DNA of 64,000 nt from Pinus tabuliformis (GCA_031772625.1 CM062805.1:803735592-803799591); one strand, 5' to 3'; shown: positions 21,539 to 32,469, numbered from the stretch's first letter. Numbers and translations: made by a program. The notes: generated from the letters alone by a model not told the origin.

Positions 21539-22969
21539 CTATGCAGCACGAGCATTCGGATTATACGAGGATTTCCGGAGTACTCCTTTTGGAGGGGGTC
21601 GAAGAGGCGTTTCAGTGGTAGGTCTCTCGATGTGGAGCGGACCTAAACTGAACGGGGGAGCACTTGGGGGAACCTCGGGCTCCTTCCCGGCAGATGACGA
21701 ATAATCTTTTGTTCGAGTATTGATATTAATGGGTATTGTACCAGCCATAAACACTTGAGAACCAAAGGAAGAGGGAGGCTGAGTAGGGTCAGCCACCATT
21801 TGAGTTTTTTGAGTGTGTTGGGTGGGAAAGGGCTCTTTGAGCACCGTAGGAGTCCCAGAGGTGCCTTTTAATAAACGACTAACTTCGGACCGCCTCGGGC
21901 AAACCTTGGTAAAGTGATTTTCATCGCAAATAAGACAAGGATATTTGGGTTTGCATTTAGTGCCGTCCTCAAGTTGAGGTTTTGGGGTTTCCTGCTTAGG
22001 TTTCTCCGGCTTATTTTTCGCTTTCCCTTTTTTCTTCTCTTTCGAAGCCTTGTTTGCCGTATTAGATTGGACGGCATTAACCTCAGAAGTAACATTCGAA
22101 CTAGGCGATGCCTGGGAAGGTTGTCCATTCGAAGCAGATGTTTTTTGCTTTGCAGGGTTCGTATTTTTCTTTGAGGATGAATTAACTGAACCAATGACAC
22201 CGTCGACAGTGGGTGTTGGCGGGGCTTTAGATGTTCCTTGTCTTGGGACATCAGGCAGATAATCATATAATGTACCTGACTGAGAATAAACCAAGTCAAG
22301 GTACTGAGCTCGAGCAATAGCTTGCTCTTCAGTGACACACGCCCCCATGGCGATATCCCGAGCTATCGAAGGCACGAACGAAGTCGTAAACCAATCGGTA
22401 AGAAGCTGGTCGGGAATCCAAAATTTGATCATACGTCTACGCCGTCTCCATTCATGGATATGATCAGAGATATGCGTAGCTGTTGTTTGTCTTAAGGAAG
22501 TGAGGAGGTGCGTACCCGTTTCGTATCGAATGGGCAACTGGAAGTGAGTGAGAAATGCCATAGCCAAGGAATTGAAATCTTGAAAGGACCCGCGATGAAG
22601 TTCGATATACCACTTAGCGGTAAAGCCAGTGAGAGTCCTTTGAAAAAGGCGAAGCCGAATTGAATCGTCAAGCCATGAATTAGATGAACACCACAAATGA
22701 TAGGTCATAATACGGGCTTGTGGGTCTTCATTGGCTTTACCATCGAATTTTGGACAGTCACCAGGTATTTTAGTTGGAACTGGAGGCCAATAAGGATTAT
22801 GAAGAATAGGATCATTGGTTAATTTGGATACATCTGGTAATTCTAAAGTCGCTAAGAATGGTAATTGAGGATTGAAAGGCATCTGGGGCTGTTGGTAGGG
22901 TGGAGCACCAGGGTTCCAGCCAGGTGGTGGTTGCCCCCATAGAGTTTGTCCGGAAGGATTTGGCCCCAT
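21539..22969 (-). CDS. Tat/Ogre-like gag
   Basis: An open frame of 476 codons. After a proline-rich start the retrotransposon-gag core is visible at about residues 75-230 (YHLWCSSNSWLDDSIRLRLF, TGFTAKWYIEL, FLTHFQLP). A K/S-rich basic linker and one zinc knuckle near residue 350 (CLICDENHFTKVC, a CCHC-type finger) follow. Gag packages element RNA and builds the particle. It lies directly before pol and just downstream of the P/Q-rich ORF. Confidence 0.88.
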   Translation of the reverse strand: MGPNPSGQTLWGQPPPGWNPGAPPYQQPQMPFNPQLPFLATLELPDVSKLTNDPILHNPYWPPVPTKIPGDCPKFDGKANEDPQARIMTYHLWCSSNSWLDDSIRLRLFQRTLTGFTAKWYIELHRGSFQDFNSLAMAFLTHFQLPIRYETGTHLLTSLRQTTATHISDHIHEWRRRRRMIKFWIPDQLLTDWFTTSFVPSIARDIAMGACVTEEQAIARAQYLDLVYSQSGTLYDYLPDVPRQGTSKAPPTPTVDGVIGSVNSSSKKNTNPAKQKTSASNGQPSQASPSSNVTSEVNAVQSNTANKASKEKKKGKAKNKPEKPKQETPKPQLEDGTKCKPKYPCLICDENHFTKVCPRRSEVSRLLKGTSGTPTVLKEPFPTQHTQKTQMVADPTQPPSSFGSQVFMAGTIPININTRTKDYSSSAGKEPEVPPSAPPFSLGPLHIERPTTETPLRPPPKGVLRKSSYNPNARAA

Positions 22970-23044
22970 AGTGGAGTGGCCGTAGGGATTTGTATAGTGT
23001 CCCCCAGCATAAGGATTACCAAATGATGCTGCCGGTGTGCCGTA

Positions 23045-24496
23045 TTATTGTTGATAAGTTTGCGAGGGATTCGCTTGCGGTTGCTGGTAGTTCTGGTACG
23101 GGGCAAACGGAAATTTCCCTTGAGGTTGTTGGTAGCCATACAGTGGTGGGGCTCCGAATTGAGTTGAAGGACCAAGCTGGGTTGGATAAAAAGTTTGTGA
23201 TTGAGACCCAGCCTGCATTTGAAGACCAGATGGGTGTTGGGGTCCCATTTGGGGCCATGGACCGGATTGAGCAGCGCCAATGGACTGTCCTATAGGTTGG
23301 GCTATCTGGCCAGAAGGAAAACCTTGTTGATGGTGAGGTTGGCCGATCTGTCCAGAAGGTTGTACCTGCTGATACTGAGGTTGGCCTACCTGCTGGAACT
23401 GTTGTTGCGCAGTTGAAGGTTGTCCTAGCAGACTAGATGGTTGAGGAGACTGGGCAGTTGGTTGGCCCAACTGTGTTTGAGGCTGACCAATCTGCCCAGA
23501 GGGTTGTGAATACTGGACAGTAGGTTGACCGAGTGGTTGAGTAACTTGTCCAGACATTGGACTAAACTGGACATTGGATTGGTTTGGGTTAATAGTTTGT
23601 TGACCACTTTGTCTAGCGGGATAGCCTTGCTGGATACCAGGTTGGACTTGTTGAAAAGACGACTGACCTGAGTTACCAGAATGTTGCATATAAGAAGAAG
23701 AAAAAGGAGCAATAGTAACGAAAGGGTTTCCATGAACGGATTGCCCTGGTTGGTCTTGAGGGGGTTGTATTGGAGATTGCGCAGATAAAACTTGACCACC
23801 ATGGAAAGAGGTGGAGGTCCAATCAATTGACAATGGGACCGATACCTCAACAACCGGTTGAGATGACAAATATGGATCATATGGCTCCTGCATTGGGACA
23901 TTTGTCATGGGGTCAAAGACTCCAAACAAAGAAGCTGAGGGGCGACTAGAAATAGAAGTCAAGGGGGCTACACATACCGTTGGAGCGGTTGTGACGAAGG
24001 TAACAGATAGACTGCGACTTGGTGGAGTAAAAGGCTCCGTAGTAGGAAAAGTGTGTGATGACCAAATGGGACCTGTGAACGGAGTTCCAGAAGGCGTAGC
24101 ATCTCTCAAAGCTTTATAGCCCAGTGGTAAATTTGTAGTAGTAGGCGTACTACTAACATGTATAGGGTCCGTTGAGGTGGGAATTTCACCGCTCGTTGCA
24201 ACGGACTCATCAGTCGTTGTAGGAGACAGATCATCCATGTCGGAGGAAACTGGTGGGACTGACCCACGAGGAGAAGGATGGTCCCAAAAAGGGATACCGT
24301 CCTCAAAAGGTTCCCACGTAGGGTTCCAATGAAACTGGTAAGTCTCGTCACCCGGGGCACGAGAACTAAGTGGTTGTATACTTAGAACCACAGGAAGACT
24401 CACCACCGGTGTTTCGGTAGAAGACGAAACCGGTAATTCTGCCAGGATGAAACTTGAGAAGTTTATCGAGATAACTCCTACTTCGGACTGACACAA
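23045..24496 (-). CDS. P/Q/S-rich disordered ORF upstream of gag
   Basis: An open frame of 483 codons. The first ~250 residues are rich in S/T/P; the C-terminal half is a low-complexity Q/P/G/S tract with repeats such as QPSGQIGQP and QPQYQQVQP, resembling prion-like or condensate-forming sequences. No domain is recognised. The position matches the extra 5' ORF of Ogre elements, although I see no similarity to a known ORF1. It may be a separate protein or an N-terminal extension of gag. Its long open frame in a repetitive composition argues for selection, but a compositional effect cannot be excluded. Confidence 0.6.
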   Translation of the reverse strand: MCQSEVGVISINFSSFILAELPVSSSTETPVVSLPVVLSIQPLSSRAPGDETYQFHWNPTWEPFEDGIPFWDHPSPRGSVPPVSSDMDDLSPTTTDESVATSGEIPTSTDPIHVSSTPTTTNLPLGYKALRDATPSGTPFTGPIWSSHTFPTTEPFTPPSRSLSVTFVTTAPTVCVAPLTSISSRPSASLFGVFDPMTNVPMQEPYDPYLSSQPVVEVSVPLSIDWTSTSFHGGQVLSAQSPIQPPQDQPGQSVHGNPFVTIAPFSSSYMQHSGNSGQSSFQQVQPGIQQGYPARQSGQQTINPNQSNVQFSPMSGQVTQPLGQPTVQYSQPSGQIGQPQTQLGQPTAQSPQPSSLLGQPSTAQQQFQQVGQPQYQQVQPSGQIGQPHHQQGFPSGQIAQPIGQSIGAAQSGPWPQMGPQHPSGLQMQAGSQSQTFYPTQLGPSTQFGAPPLYGYQQPQGKFPFAPYQNYQQPQANPSQTYQQ

Positions 24497-26049
24497 ACGA
24501 AAGCTAATTGGGTAGATGTTATCGTGGCCAATAATTTTTAAGACACTGAACTTAACCTTTTCATTTTTTAAGAGTCGAGAAAAGGATAAAAGATGACTCT
24601 AGTCTCCTTCGAATATTTAATGAGCACGAAGTGACAAGACGCTCACAGGCACCTTTTCGTTTAGGGAGTCCGAAAAGGATCAAAAGTGACTGCTCTGGAA
24701 TTCTAGGTAGAGGGTGTGCCAAACTTTTCGCAAAACCACAGAATACTTTTTAGGGTACGGGTGGTCGATCTTCGTGAATGCTGTGTTCACTGCATTGCGA
24801 ATCGTAGGGCGGCTGACACGGCTTCCTATGGATAAAGGCTTTATTCCTATAGGGGTCTCCCAATATATACTCGACGGTACGTGGGAGCACAGTCCGTATT
24901 GGCACCTATCGTTTCACCGTGGAGGAATCACCCAACCACTCGACGATAAACTACCAGGTTTAAAGACGCCGGAACACGTCTCTAACCTAGACCTCTAGAG
25001 TGTTTGCGTTATGTTCCAATGCGTTGTTATGTTCATTGAGTTCATTTTAAAGTTTATCTTTGATTATGTTTCAGTTTTTTGGTCCTACCGTATGTGATAT
25101 CTTAAAAACTTCTTACATGCAAACTATATGCCAAAATTAAATCATTTGATTCGATGAATTCTATCTACAGGAGGGTTGAGATCTTTTTCACAAATGGAAC
25201 GATCATTTCAACAAACAACAAAGATCCTAATGCAGCTAATAACAAGAAACGAAATTTTGTCTTTTTCTTTTTAATAGCAACAAATAACAATAAATGCTAA
25301 CTACTATGATGCAAGAGATTTTTTGTTTTTCTTTCCTTTAATATGGCATGATGCATGTAAACAAATTCTAAGAGATATACACAATCCAAGTTCAGTCAAT
25401 GAAATAGAACCAATTCTGAAACACTAAAATGAACCATACAAGCAAGGAAAAACACAAAGACTAGTGAACTCCAACGAGGCTAGAAGTGAAGTATTCAGAG
25501 TATAGAAGATCAAGCTTTAACAAAGCACTGGATAGGTGCAGAACACAACCAACAAGTTGACTGGATAATCAAGAGATCGAAACTTCCCACGGAAGGCTAG
25601 ACATGCAAAGTCACTAGATATCTTAGGGCTGAGACGAATATCAATAGAAATGAGCAAACAACTGAGGGATACAGGCTAAGACCAGTCAAGCAGAGGTTCA
25701 ACACAGTTCCAGAGGCTGAAAGAGATATATAAAGAGACTGAATGAGCTTTCCACCCACACACAGGCAAAATTTACAGAGCTGGCGCAACTGTCAGCCTGC
25801 AACTTGCGCTACCACAGGATTGGCGCGAGTTGCTTTTGAGCAACATGCGCCAACTGGCGCGACTGTCAGAGAAATAACTGCACCAATTAAGCTTGCCAAC
25901 TAGAAAAATAAATGATACGACCTCAGGTCGGGTTGACAGTGCTCAGATGGGTCAAACGGTAAAGAATAAACTCAAAACTGACTCAGGAAGCTCATTCACT
26001 CAAGCAAGCAGAAGAAAATTAACATGCAAGACAAAAATCAAATAGTTAT
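24497..26049 (-). other. 5' leader of the Tat/Ogre-like element
   Basis: About 1.5 kb of non-coding sequence between PBS and the first ORF. It contains stem-loops at 24556-24678 and a G/C-rich stretch with GGCGCGA/GCGCCAA motifs at 25776-25870. No ORF of note. Confidence 0.7.
24556..24678. repeat. Three stem-loops in the leader, same type as at 14713-15170
   Basis: CCTTTTC/GAAAAGG at 24556-24585, CTTCG/CGAAG at 24607-24631 and CCTTTTCG/CGAAAAGG at 24652-24678. Stems are perfect with loops of 12-16 nt, and again the loop ends in GAGTC-like bases. Confidence 0.75.
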
Positions 26050-26067
26050 TCCCCAGCGGAGTCGCCA
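26050..26067 (-). other. Primer-binding site, tRNA-Arg type
   Basis: The minus strand reads TGGCGACTCCGCTGGGGA three bases after the 5' LTR. This is the PBS type reported for Ogre elements, complementary to the tRNA-Arg 3' end. Confidence 0.8.
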
Positions 26068-26070
26068 ATT

Positions 26071-27119
26071 TGTTGGTCAGGTAAATCCCCTCTAGGACAG
26101 AGGCGATCCCACTAGCCTATAACAAAACTAGCCACAAACAAACCACGCTGCTACGCAAGTTCCTAGTTATGCATCAAAGGTGAATCAAGAAGACTAACCT
26201 GGAGTCCAACGCTATGATTGAAGCAGAGTTGATATCCTCGCTCCCTTGCTCCAACAGGTCACAAACGAACACCTGCACATGCAAAGGAAGAGACAGATAC
26301 CAACATAAAAACTACCAAGGCACAACTATATTTCAGTCAGAAAGGAAATAAATCAACACATCACCATGATAGATAATGAGATTGGAACTATAATAGCAGT
26401 CGCTCATCAATTAATAAACAGGAAAAGTTACAACCATTGTTCTGACGTCGACCCTTCTCCTGGCTGGGCGAATAACTATATGTGTCTTGCCATGCATCTC
26501 CTCTCCGGCAGCATAACCTCTCTAGCACTCACTAGCATTCCTCCAAGAACTCAAGAACTCAACATCTAACACTCCATGACCAATAATCATCACTACTATC
26601 ACTCAATCACTAAATCACTAGCACTAACACTAGCTTGTCCAATGCATAATGACAAGCTTATATAGATGAACAAGGGAGGAGGATGCGATGAACCGGGACA
26701 CCTTTCGCGGATTAGCAAAAGCCATAAAGATGGATAAAGCTCGGCAAAAGACTGATTTTTTATCCTCAGAAAAGCTCCATGTAATGAAGGAAACAACAGT
26801 CGGACGTGCGTTAAGGCAAAAAGCACGACTAAATTTGGTTGGCGCGACTGTTGCTCTAAGACAGAGCGCCAATGGTCGCGCCCTCTTTTGAGGATCTCCA
26901 TCATTGGCGCGGGTAGGATACTATGGACTTGCGCCAATGGAAAAAGAGCACTTTTTAGGGATGATCTGCAGAAGGTGTCTTCAGGGAACATGGAGTACAT
27001 ACTCAGGGGAACATAATGCAAGTGTTTTTAGCCTTTGTCACTTCTTATAACTCCCGGGATGGGTCCTCCAAGGTACGGCAAGAGGAGTAACAGGGATGGT
27101 GACAAATTACTGTGTAACA
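26071..27119 (-). repeat. Tat/Ogre-like element, 5' LTR
   Basis: TGTTGG...TGTAACA on the plus strand. About five substitutions and one small gap separate it from 12545-13594. Confidence 0.95.
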
Positions 27120-29411
27120 CACATAATGAACATCCTCTTATGAACCTTGAAACAGAATCTACCATGTGAGGCCAATAGCAATACCTCTGTAGATGTGCAA
27201 CTGTTTTGCTTACCCCAAAATGGCCAGCAATAAGAAAAGAATGAGCTTCTCTTATGACATTTATCCTCTCCCCCTGTGGTATACACAACTTGCCCAAATG
27301 AAACAGCAAATTGTTATGCATGTGATAGTCATTTTCCTCTACATGATTCCCTTTGCTCAAGTTAGCATACACATCTTTAAAGTCATCATCAGATGCATAT
27401 TGTTCTATGTAACTATCATACAATGGAATCATTCTTAAGTAAAGTAACAACACCAATAATAGGCCTTGAAAGCATATTAGCAACCTTATTCAAAGTACCT
27501 TTCTTGTACCTTATTACCAAATGGAACTGTTGCAAGAAGCCCATCCATCTGAAGTGTCGTGACTGTTGTAGCTTGCTTTGTGATTGCAAGTACTGTAAGG
27601 GCTGATGGTCGGTATGTATAACAGTTTCTTTGCCCATCAAATAGTGTTTCCACTTTTTGACGCTTTGTACCAATGCATACAACTCCTTATCATATGTAGG
27701 ATAATTTACAACAGCACCATTAAAAGTTTCAGAATGAAAAGCAATAGGCTTACCATGCTGTAGAAGAACTGCACCCATGGCATAATCACTAGCATCGGTT
27801 TGTGTCTCAAATCTGGTAATGCAAGGACTGGAGCTGAACTAATCTTCTCTTTCAAAGATTCAAAAGCTTTTTACTTCTTGCCTCCCCATTGGAAAGCATG
27901 TTTCACACTTGTCACTGCATGTATAGGAGTTGCTATAGAAGAGAAGTTAGAGATAAAATTCCTCCAATATTGAGCTACACCCAAAAAACTTTTTACCTTT
28001 GTTATGGATTTGGGAGTAGGCCACTTCACGATAGCCTCAATCTTAGCAGGATCTATTCTCAAAGCACCTCCTCCTACTATGTGTCCCAAATAAACCAAAG
28101 AAGTCTTTCCAAATTCACACTTTGACATTTTAAGAAATAATTGATTCTTCTTCAAAACATCAAGTACTTTCCTAACATGCATGTCATGATCTTCTCTAGA
28201 CTTGCTGAAAATTAAGATGTCATCTAAGTAGACAATAACGAAATCATCAAGAAAAGGATGCAAGACATCATCCATTACCCGCATGAAAGTTGCAGGTGCA
28301 TTGCACAAACCAAACGACATCACAAGCCACTCAAAGAGTCCTTGTTTGGTTTTAAAGGTTGTCTTCCAAATGCACTTTCTTCAATTCTTACTTGATGATA
28401 TCCACTGCGCAAGTCTAGCTTAGTGAAATATCGAGCATCTTTCAGCTGGTCTAACAAATCATCTATCCTTGGGAGTGGGTAACGATTATTTACTGTTATC
28501 TTGTTCAAGGCCCTGAAATCAACACACATACGCCAAGTGCCATCTTTCTTTGGAATCAATACAATCAGTGACCCACATGGCGAAGTACTTGGCCTTATGA
28601 AACCCTTGTCCAACAAGTCCTTGATTTGCTTCTTTATTTCAGCATTCTCCATAATAGACATGCGATACATGCCTATGTTTGGAAGAGGACAATCTGGATG
28701 CAAATGGATTTCATGCTGAATCTCCCTCTCAGGAGGCAAACCTGTTGGCTCCTGAAACATCTCATGATATGCATCAACTACATCATATAGATCTGATTTA
28801 AGTTTTGGATCACAATTGTCAAATGACTCATGATTCACATCAACCTTGGGCTTAATCATAAGAAGAACAAAATTCTTACTTGAATTGACCAGTCTTTTTA
28901 CCTGTCCTGCATTCACCATCGCTATATTTGTCTTCTTGCGATGAGCTCTAACAATGAACTCCTTGCCATCTTTGAAAAGATGATATTTGTTTTCATGGCG
29001 ATGAAAGATAGCTTTCCTGTCAAACAAGTAAGGACTTCCCAAAACAATTCCTGCTATATCAAAAGGTACCACATCAAGTTGAATTGTGTCAATAAAATGT
29101 GCAGTAATTGCAAAGCGCAATGTGCACTTCCTTGAAACTTGTAAATCTGCATCCTTGCAAATCCATCCAAGTGGATATGGCTTTGGATGTGGAACGGTCT
29201 CAAGTTTAAGCTACTTGACCAAGTCCTCTGATATAAGGCTTGCTTGTGACCCACTATCAAAAAGTGTGTCAATTTTAGTATGTTTTGAAATCACCCTCAC
29301 ATGAAACAGTTCAATTCTTTCTTCCTCATTAGGAGCTTGTACATGGCAGTTTGAGGTACTAGTGCTGGCTTGAGTTTCAATTTCTTTTCCCTTCAAGTTT
29401 TTCAAACCCAT
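27120..29411 (-). pseudogene. Chromovirus pol: protease, RT, RNase H, integrase zinc finger (fossil)
   Basis: The upstream part of the split chromovirus pol. A retropepsin region reads IDTLFDSGSQASLIS near 29230-29290. RT follows with [50 protein letters not shown] and VYLDDILIFS. The RNase H region has AVVNYPTYDKELYALV and VIHTDHQPLQYL, and the integrase zinc finger lies near 27130-27250. Sequence quality is good but the reading is interrupted a few times. The nested element starts at 27119, just after the zinc finger. Confidence 0.9.
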
Positions 29412-29453
29412 GGCTGCAATTTTGGTTTCATCACCTGAATCATCCCCTAAATC

Positions 29454-30703
29454 CTATGGTGTAGATGTAGTAGCAGCAGTTTTCTGTTTCCCTTTGGATT
29501 TGTTAGATTGAGGTCTTTTTTCAGGATATAATTTCCAATAGTTTATCTCCTCATGACCTGGTTTAGAACAGTGTTTATAGATCACTTTCTCACTCTCCTG
29601 TTTGACAGATGCATTCTTTTTGCCCTTTCCCTTGGAGGTTTTCTCTTTGTTTTTCCCCTTGGGGGGCTTGTTTCTACCCTCTTCAAATGTGTTTTTTCCC
29701 CTTGCCTCTAAATGGGTAGCTTGGACACAAACCTCGTCCAGGCTAGTAGGGTTAAACATCAAGATGGTGTGTCTAAGGTAGCTATGCAAGCCACCAATGT
29801 ATTTCAGCAAGGTTTCCTGGGTCTGTAAATCTACCCCTAACAAGAGAGCTCTTCTCCTGAATTCTTGGGTGTAGTCTTGGACACTCTGACCCTTAAGTTG
29901 TCTGAAATTTTGCCAGTTCATGATGGCTTTTTGCATGTGAGCAAGAGGATAAAATTATTTTTTAATGGCTAACAGAAATTCAGGCCATGTTAAGGTAACC
30001 TTACCAAATTTCTTGATCTCCTCTTTAGTCTTGGCCTCCCACCGACCAATGTTGCTCCATCCATTCTCAAAGAAGCCAACTGAATCTTTGTGGCATCATC
30101 ATGCATATTCTGGATCCTCAAGTAAACTTCCAACTGCCTAATCCAGTTGTCAAGTTTTTCTGCATTCACTTCACCATTAAACATAGGTAATTCGAATTTT
30201 ACATCAAGCTTCAAAAAAGGAATTTTTCCAGAGGATCTATGCTTATGCACAGAAGAAGAAGAGGAGGATGAAGAGGAAGAAGGTGACGATGGGGGTGGCA
30301 GATCACTATTTCCTCCATGTCCTTTCTTGGAATGATCATCATCCTTCTTACCTCCTGAAGAGCCCTCTCCTTCATGTGGATGTTTGGACCCTTCTCCAAC
30401 CAATTTTTCATTTCTTTCTTGGTACAATATCCTCACCATTTCAGTGAGGTCCAAGAAAGCCTTCCTGAAAACTCTTTCATCTTCTTTTGGATCCATGTCT
30501 GCAGGAATTTCTCCTTCATGGGCAAACATTCTTGAAGCTTCTGCTGAGACTCTTGAGGGTGAAATTGAAGGTGGAGGTGATGGCTCTCTGGCTTTCCTTG
30601 ACTGAGGATTCTCTCGTTCTCTAGTCAACTGTCCTTCCCCTCTTTTAAGTTTCAACCTGGTAAGCATCAATACTTGCAAGACAGTTAGAAGATCTTTGCA
30701 CAA
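29454..30703 (-). pseudogene. Chromovirus gag (fossil)
   Basis: After a P/E-rich start and a serine run, the sequence KLDVKFELPMFNGEVNAEKLDNWIRQL marks the gag core. MNWQNFRQLKGQSVQDYTQEF and a basic K/G-rich tail follow. The core is the same as in the other two gypsy fossils of the window. Broken. Confidence 0.85.
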
Positions 30704-30709
30704 AACCCT

Positions 30710-30722
30710 GCTCTGATACCAA
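30710..30722 (-). other. Primer-binding site, initiator-Met type
   Basis: The minus strand reads TTGGTATCAGAGC two bases after the 5' LTR. Confidence 0.9.
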
Positions 30723-31631
30723 CTTGATCTGAATTTGAAACTACTTGTAAATTGTTTGCAAGGTATTCAATTCAGAAATATACATTTTTAAAAGATTTCC
30801 ATGTCTTGCAGAAAGAAAACTAATGAAATTTTCAGCTGTTCATGACCGATTTAAGCATAGAAGATTTATTTCCTTTTACTGTTTAACACACTAAAACGAA
30901 TTTGTTCTGCAAAATAAATCAACCACAGATGCAAAAGAAGTTGATAAAGCAGTTCACCCCTCCTGGGCTACGTCTGCTGGGTCCAAAGCCCCCAAATAGG
31001 CATGTCCTTGTTTTAATTAAATGCTCAAATTGAATATACAGCTGAATAGAAGCATCTAAATATGGAGTAGATGGTAAAAATGGATTCAGAACACTTGAAT
31101 CCTTCAGGATTGACTATTGGATCACCTCCAATGGATACCTGCAACCCTATACAGTCTTCACAATAATGGGCCCTAGTGGCTCCTAGAACTTTCACGGCTC
31201 CAAAACCTCTGCAAATGACCTCAGATGGCTGTAAGACCTGCACCAATGGCTTCAGAAGGTCGAAAATACCCAAAATAAAAAAAAAAAAATCGTCCAAAAC
31301 CGCCTTTCCTAGCCAAAGTTATGTCCAATTAAAGTTTTCCTTCAGTTATGCCTAGAAACACTCTAGCTAACTTTAGTTGGAGTCCAGTTAGGCCCACCAA
31401 ATATGGCGGGCCCGCCAATTTTGGCGCTCCTGCCAGAATCTCTGCCAAATGAACTGCAGTTACATTAAATGCTGGGGTTTATCTCGGATTTCGTGCTGGT
31501 GGTTAGTGCTGGCGGTTGGGGCTTAAGCCCTTGGTTCTGGGCCCGCGGTCATATGGTATGGGGGGGCTGGCCCCCTTCGGGCCCCGCCAAATATAAAGTT
31601 AAACTTTAAATAATATTGGTTTCGCCCATCT

Positions 31632-31706
31632 AACAAGACTTCCTCCTGTGGCCTAACGGTAAGGCGTTGTACTATTACATTAGAGGTCGCAGGTTCAAAA
31701 CTTGCT
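31632..31706 (+). other. tRNA-like block, copy in the 5' LTR
   Basis: Same A box (TGGCCTAACGG) and B box (AGGTTCAAAAC) as at 10911-10985. Being in both LTRs, it was part of the element before insertion. Confidence 0.55.
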
Positions 31707-31744
31707 AGTGCCAAAAATTTTCATATGCGCCCATTTGGATTTGC

Positions 31745-31848
31745 TGACGTCATCCTTGGGCCACGTGGCGACCTCCGGGCCTGCCACGTGGCATCCTGTG
31801 ATTGGCTGTGCAAAGGGAATATTCCAAGGAATATTCTACAGAATATTC
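31745..31848 (-). promoter_or_regulatory. LTR U3 module, 5' LTR copy
   Basis: TGACGTCA, two CACGTG boxes, AGCCAAT and three GAATATTC-like units keep the order and spacing of the other LTR, despite about 5% divergence overall. Confidence 0.55.
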
Positions 31849-32060
31849 CTTTTTTATTTTTTTTTTTAAATTAAAATTTCCAATGTTATTGACAAATTCT
31901 TCTTTTTGCCATAACTTCCTCATACGGCGACCGTTTTTCGAACCGTTTGTGGCACCAGAATCAGGAGGACGAGAACTTTCCAGATGTTCAACTTTGAACC
32001 AATTCTGATCATTTTAAATTTTGAGCATTTTATGACACTTAGGACATGAGAACCTGATCA

Positions 32061-32065
32061 AGAGT
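32061..32065. repeat. Target-site duplication, right copy (AGAGT)
   Basis: Matches 10001-10005 exactly. Confidence 0.9.
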
Positions 32066-32469
32066 GCTCCAAGAATGCTCTAAGTGTGCAATAGTATGAG
32101 AGAATAGAGAGAGTTCTAAAATTGAATTGACCAAAGGTTCAACCAACAAAAATTGTGAATTGATCCTTAGAAGCCTTTTTATCATTGATGCCTCTATTTT
32201 CTTCATTTCCTCTATTTTTCTTTCAATTTCCCCTATGCAAATTTGTGACCTTTCATCTCCCTTTTCTCCTATTTTCCTCTATTTTCATAAATAAATACTG
32301 ATTAATGCCTCTTTGCCTTTGCCAATTTCCTTAGCCATAAATAAACTGAAAGTGAAACCCACTATGATGTTTTTCCCAACATTCAGCTTGGAATATGTGT
32401 CCCATGACCTTGGTCTTATTTTTCCTTTATTAAATTTTATTACATGAACTTTAACCTAGGGATGTTACA
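32066..32469 (-). repeat. 5' part of the split TGTAACA-type LTR
   Basis: The minus strand starts TGTAACATCCCTAGG at 32469 and aligns with 7753 onwards. The rest lies at 10005 and below, beyond the inserted chromovirus. Confidence 0.6.

Larger units (their letters stand above)
12545..27119 (-). mobile_element. Tat/Ogre-like Ty3/gypsy retrotransposon with antisense gene; looks whole
   Basis: Minus-strand element of 14,575 bp with 1.05-kb LTRs. The PBS is TGGCGACTCCGCTGGGGA (tRNA-Arg type, as reported for Ogre elements), and the PPT is TTTAGGGGGCATC. In sense order it has a ~1.5-kb leader, a P/Q-rich ORF, gag, one PR-RT-RH-INT ORF and a separate archaeal-type RNase H ORF. It then has a convergent antisense gene (plant-mobile-domain-like) and a repeat-rich region before the 3' LTR. 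By eye the LTRs differ by about five substitutions and one small gap (about 0.5%), so it inserted recently, a few million years ago at most at slow rates. Flanking CATAT (12540-12544) and CACAT (27120-27124) match at four of five bases as a target duplication. It looks whole, with no obvious break in its main ORFs. Confidence 0.93.
10006..32060 (-). mobile_element. Chromovirus-type Ty3/gypsy retrotransposon, split by a nested element
   Basis: Minus-strand element with LTRs at 30725-32060 and 10006-11351, an initiator-Met PBS, gag, protease, RT, RNase H and integrase with a chromodomain-like tail, a polypurine tract and a perfect 5-bp target duplication. A younger 14.6-kb element sits in its integrase region between the zinc finger and the catalytic core. 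Without that insert it is about 7.5 kb. By eye the LTRs differ at roughly 60-65 of about 1,340 positions (near 4.7%), pointing to an insertion tens of millions of years ago at slow gymnosperm-like rates. It is broken, with about half a dozen breaks besides the insertion. It landed in an older TGTAACA-type LTR. Gag similarity ties it to the fossils at 2154-4680 and 56212-62478. Confidence 0.92.
30725..32060 (-). repeat. Chromovirus 5' LTR
   Basis: Pairs with 10006-11351 over the full length. It carries the U5 motif at 30940-30982, the tRNA-like block at 31632-31706, and TGACGTCA at 31745-31752. CACGTG lies at 31762-31767 and 31785-31790, and GAATATTC units at 31815-31848. Confidence 0.93.

Noticed and set aside
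7753-32469. One LTR element bounded by the two TGTAACA-type LTRs
   Set aside because: The two LTRs are in opposite orientation, so they are separate insertions.
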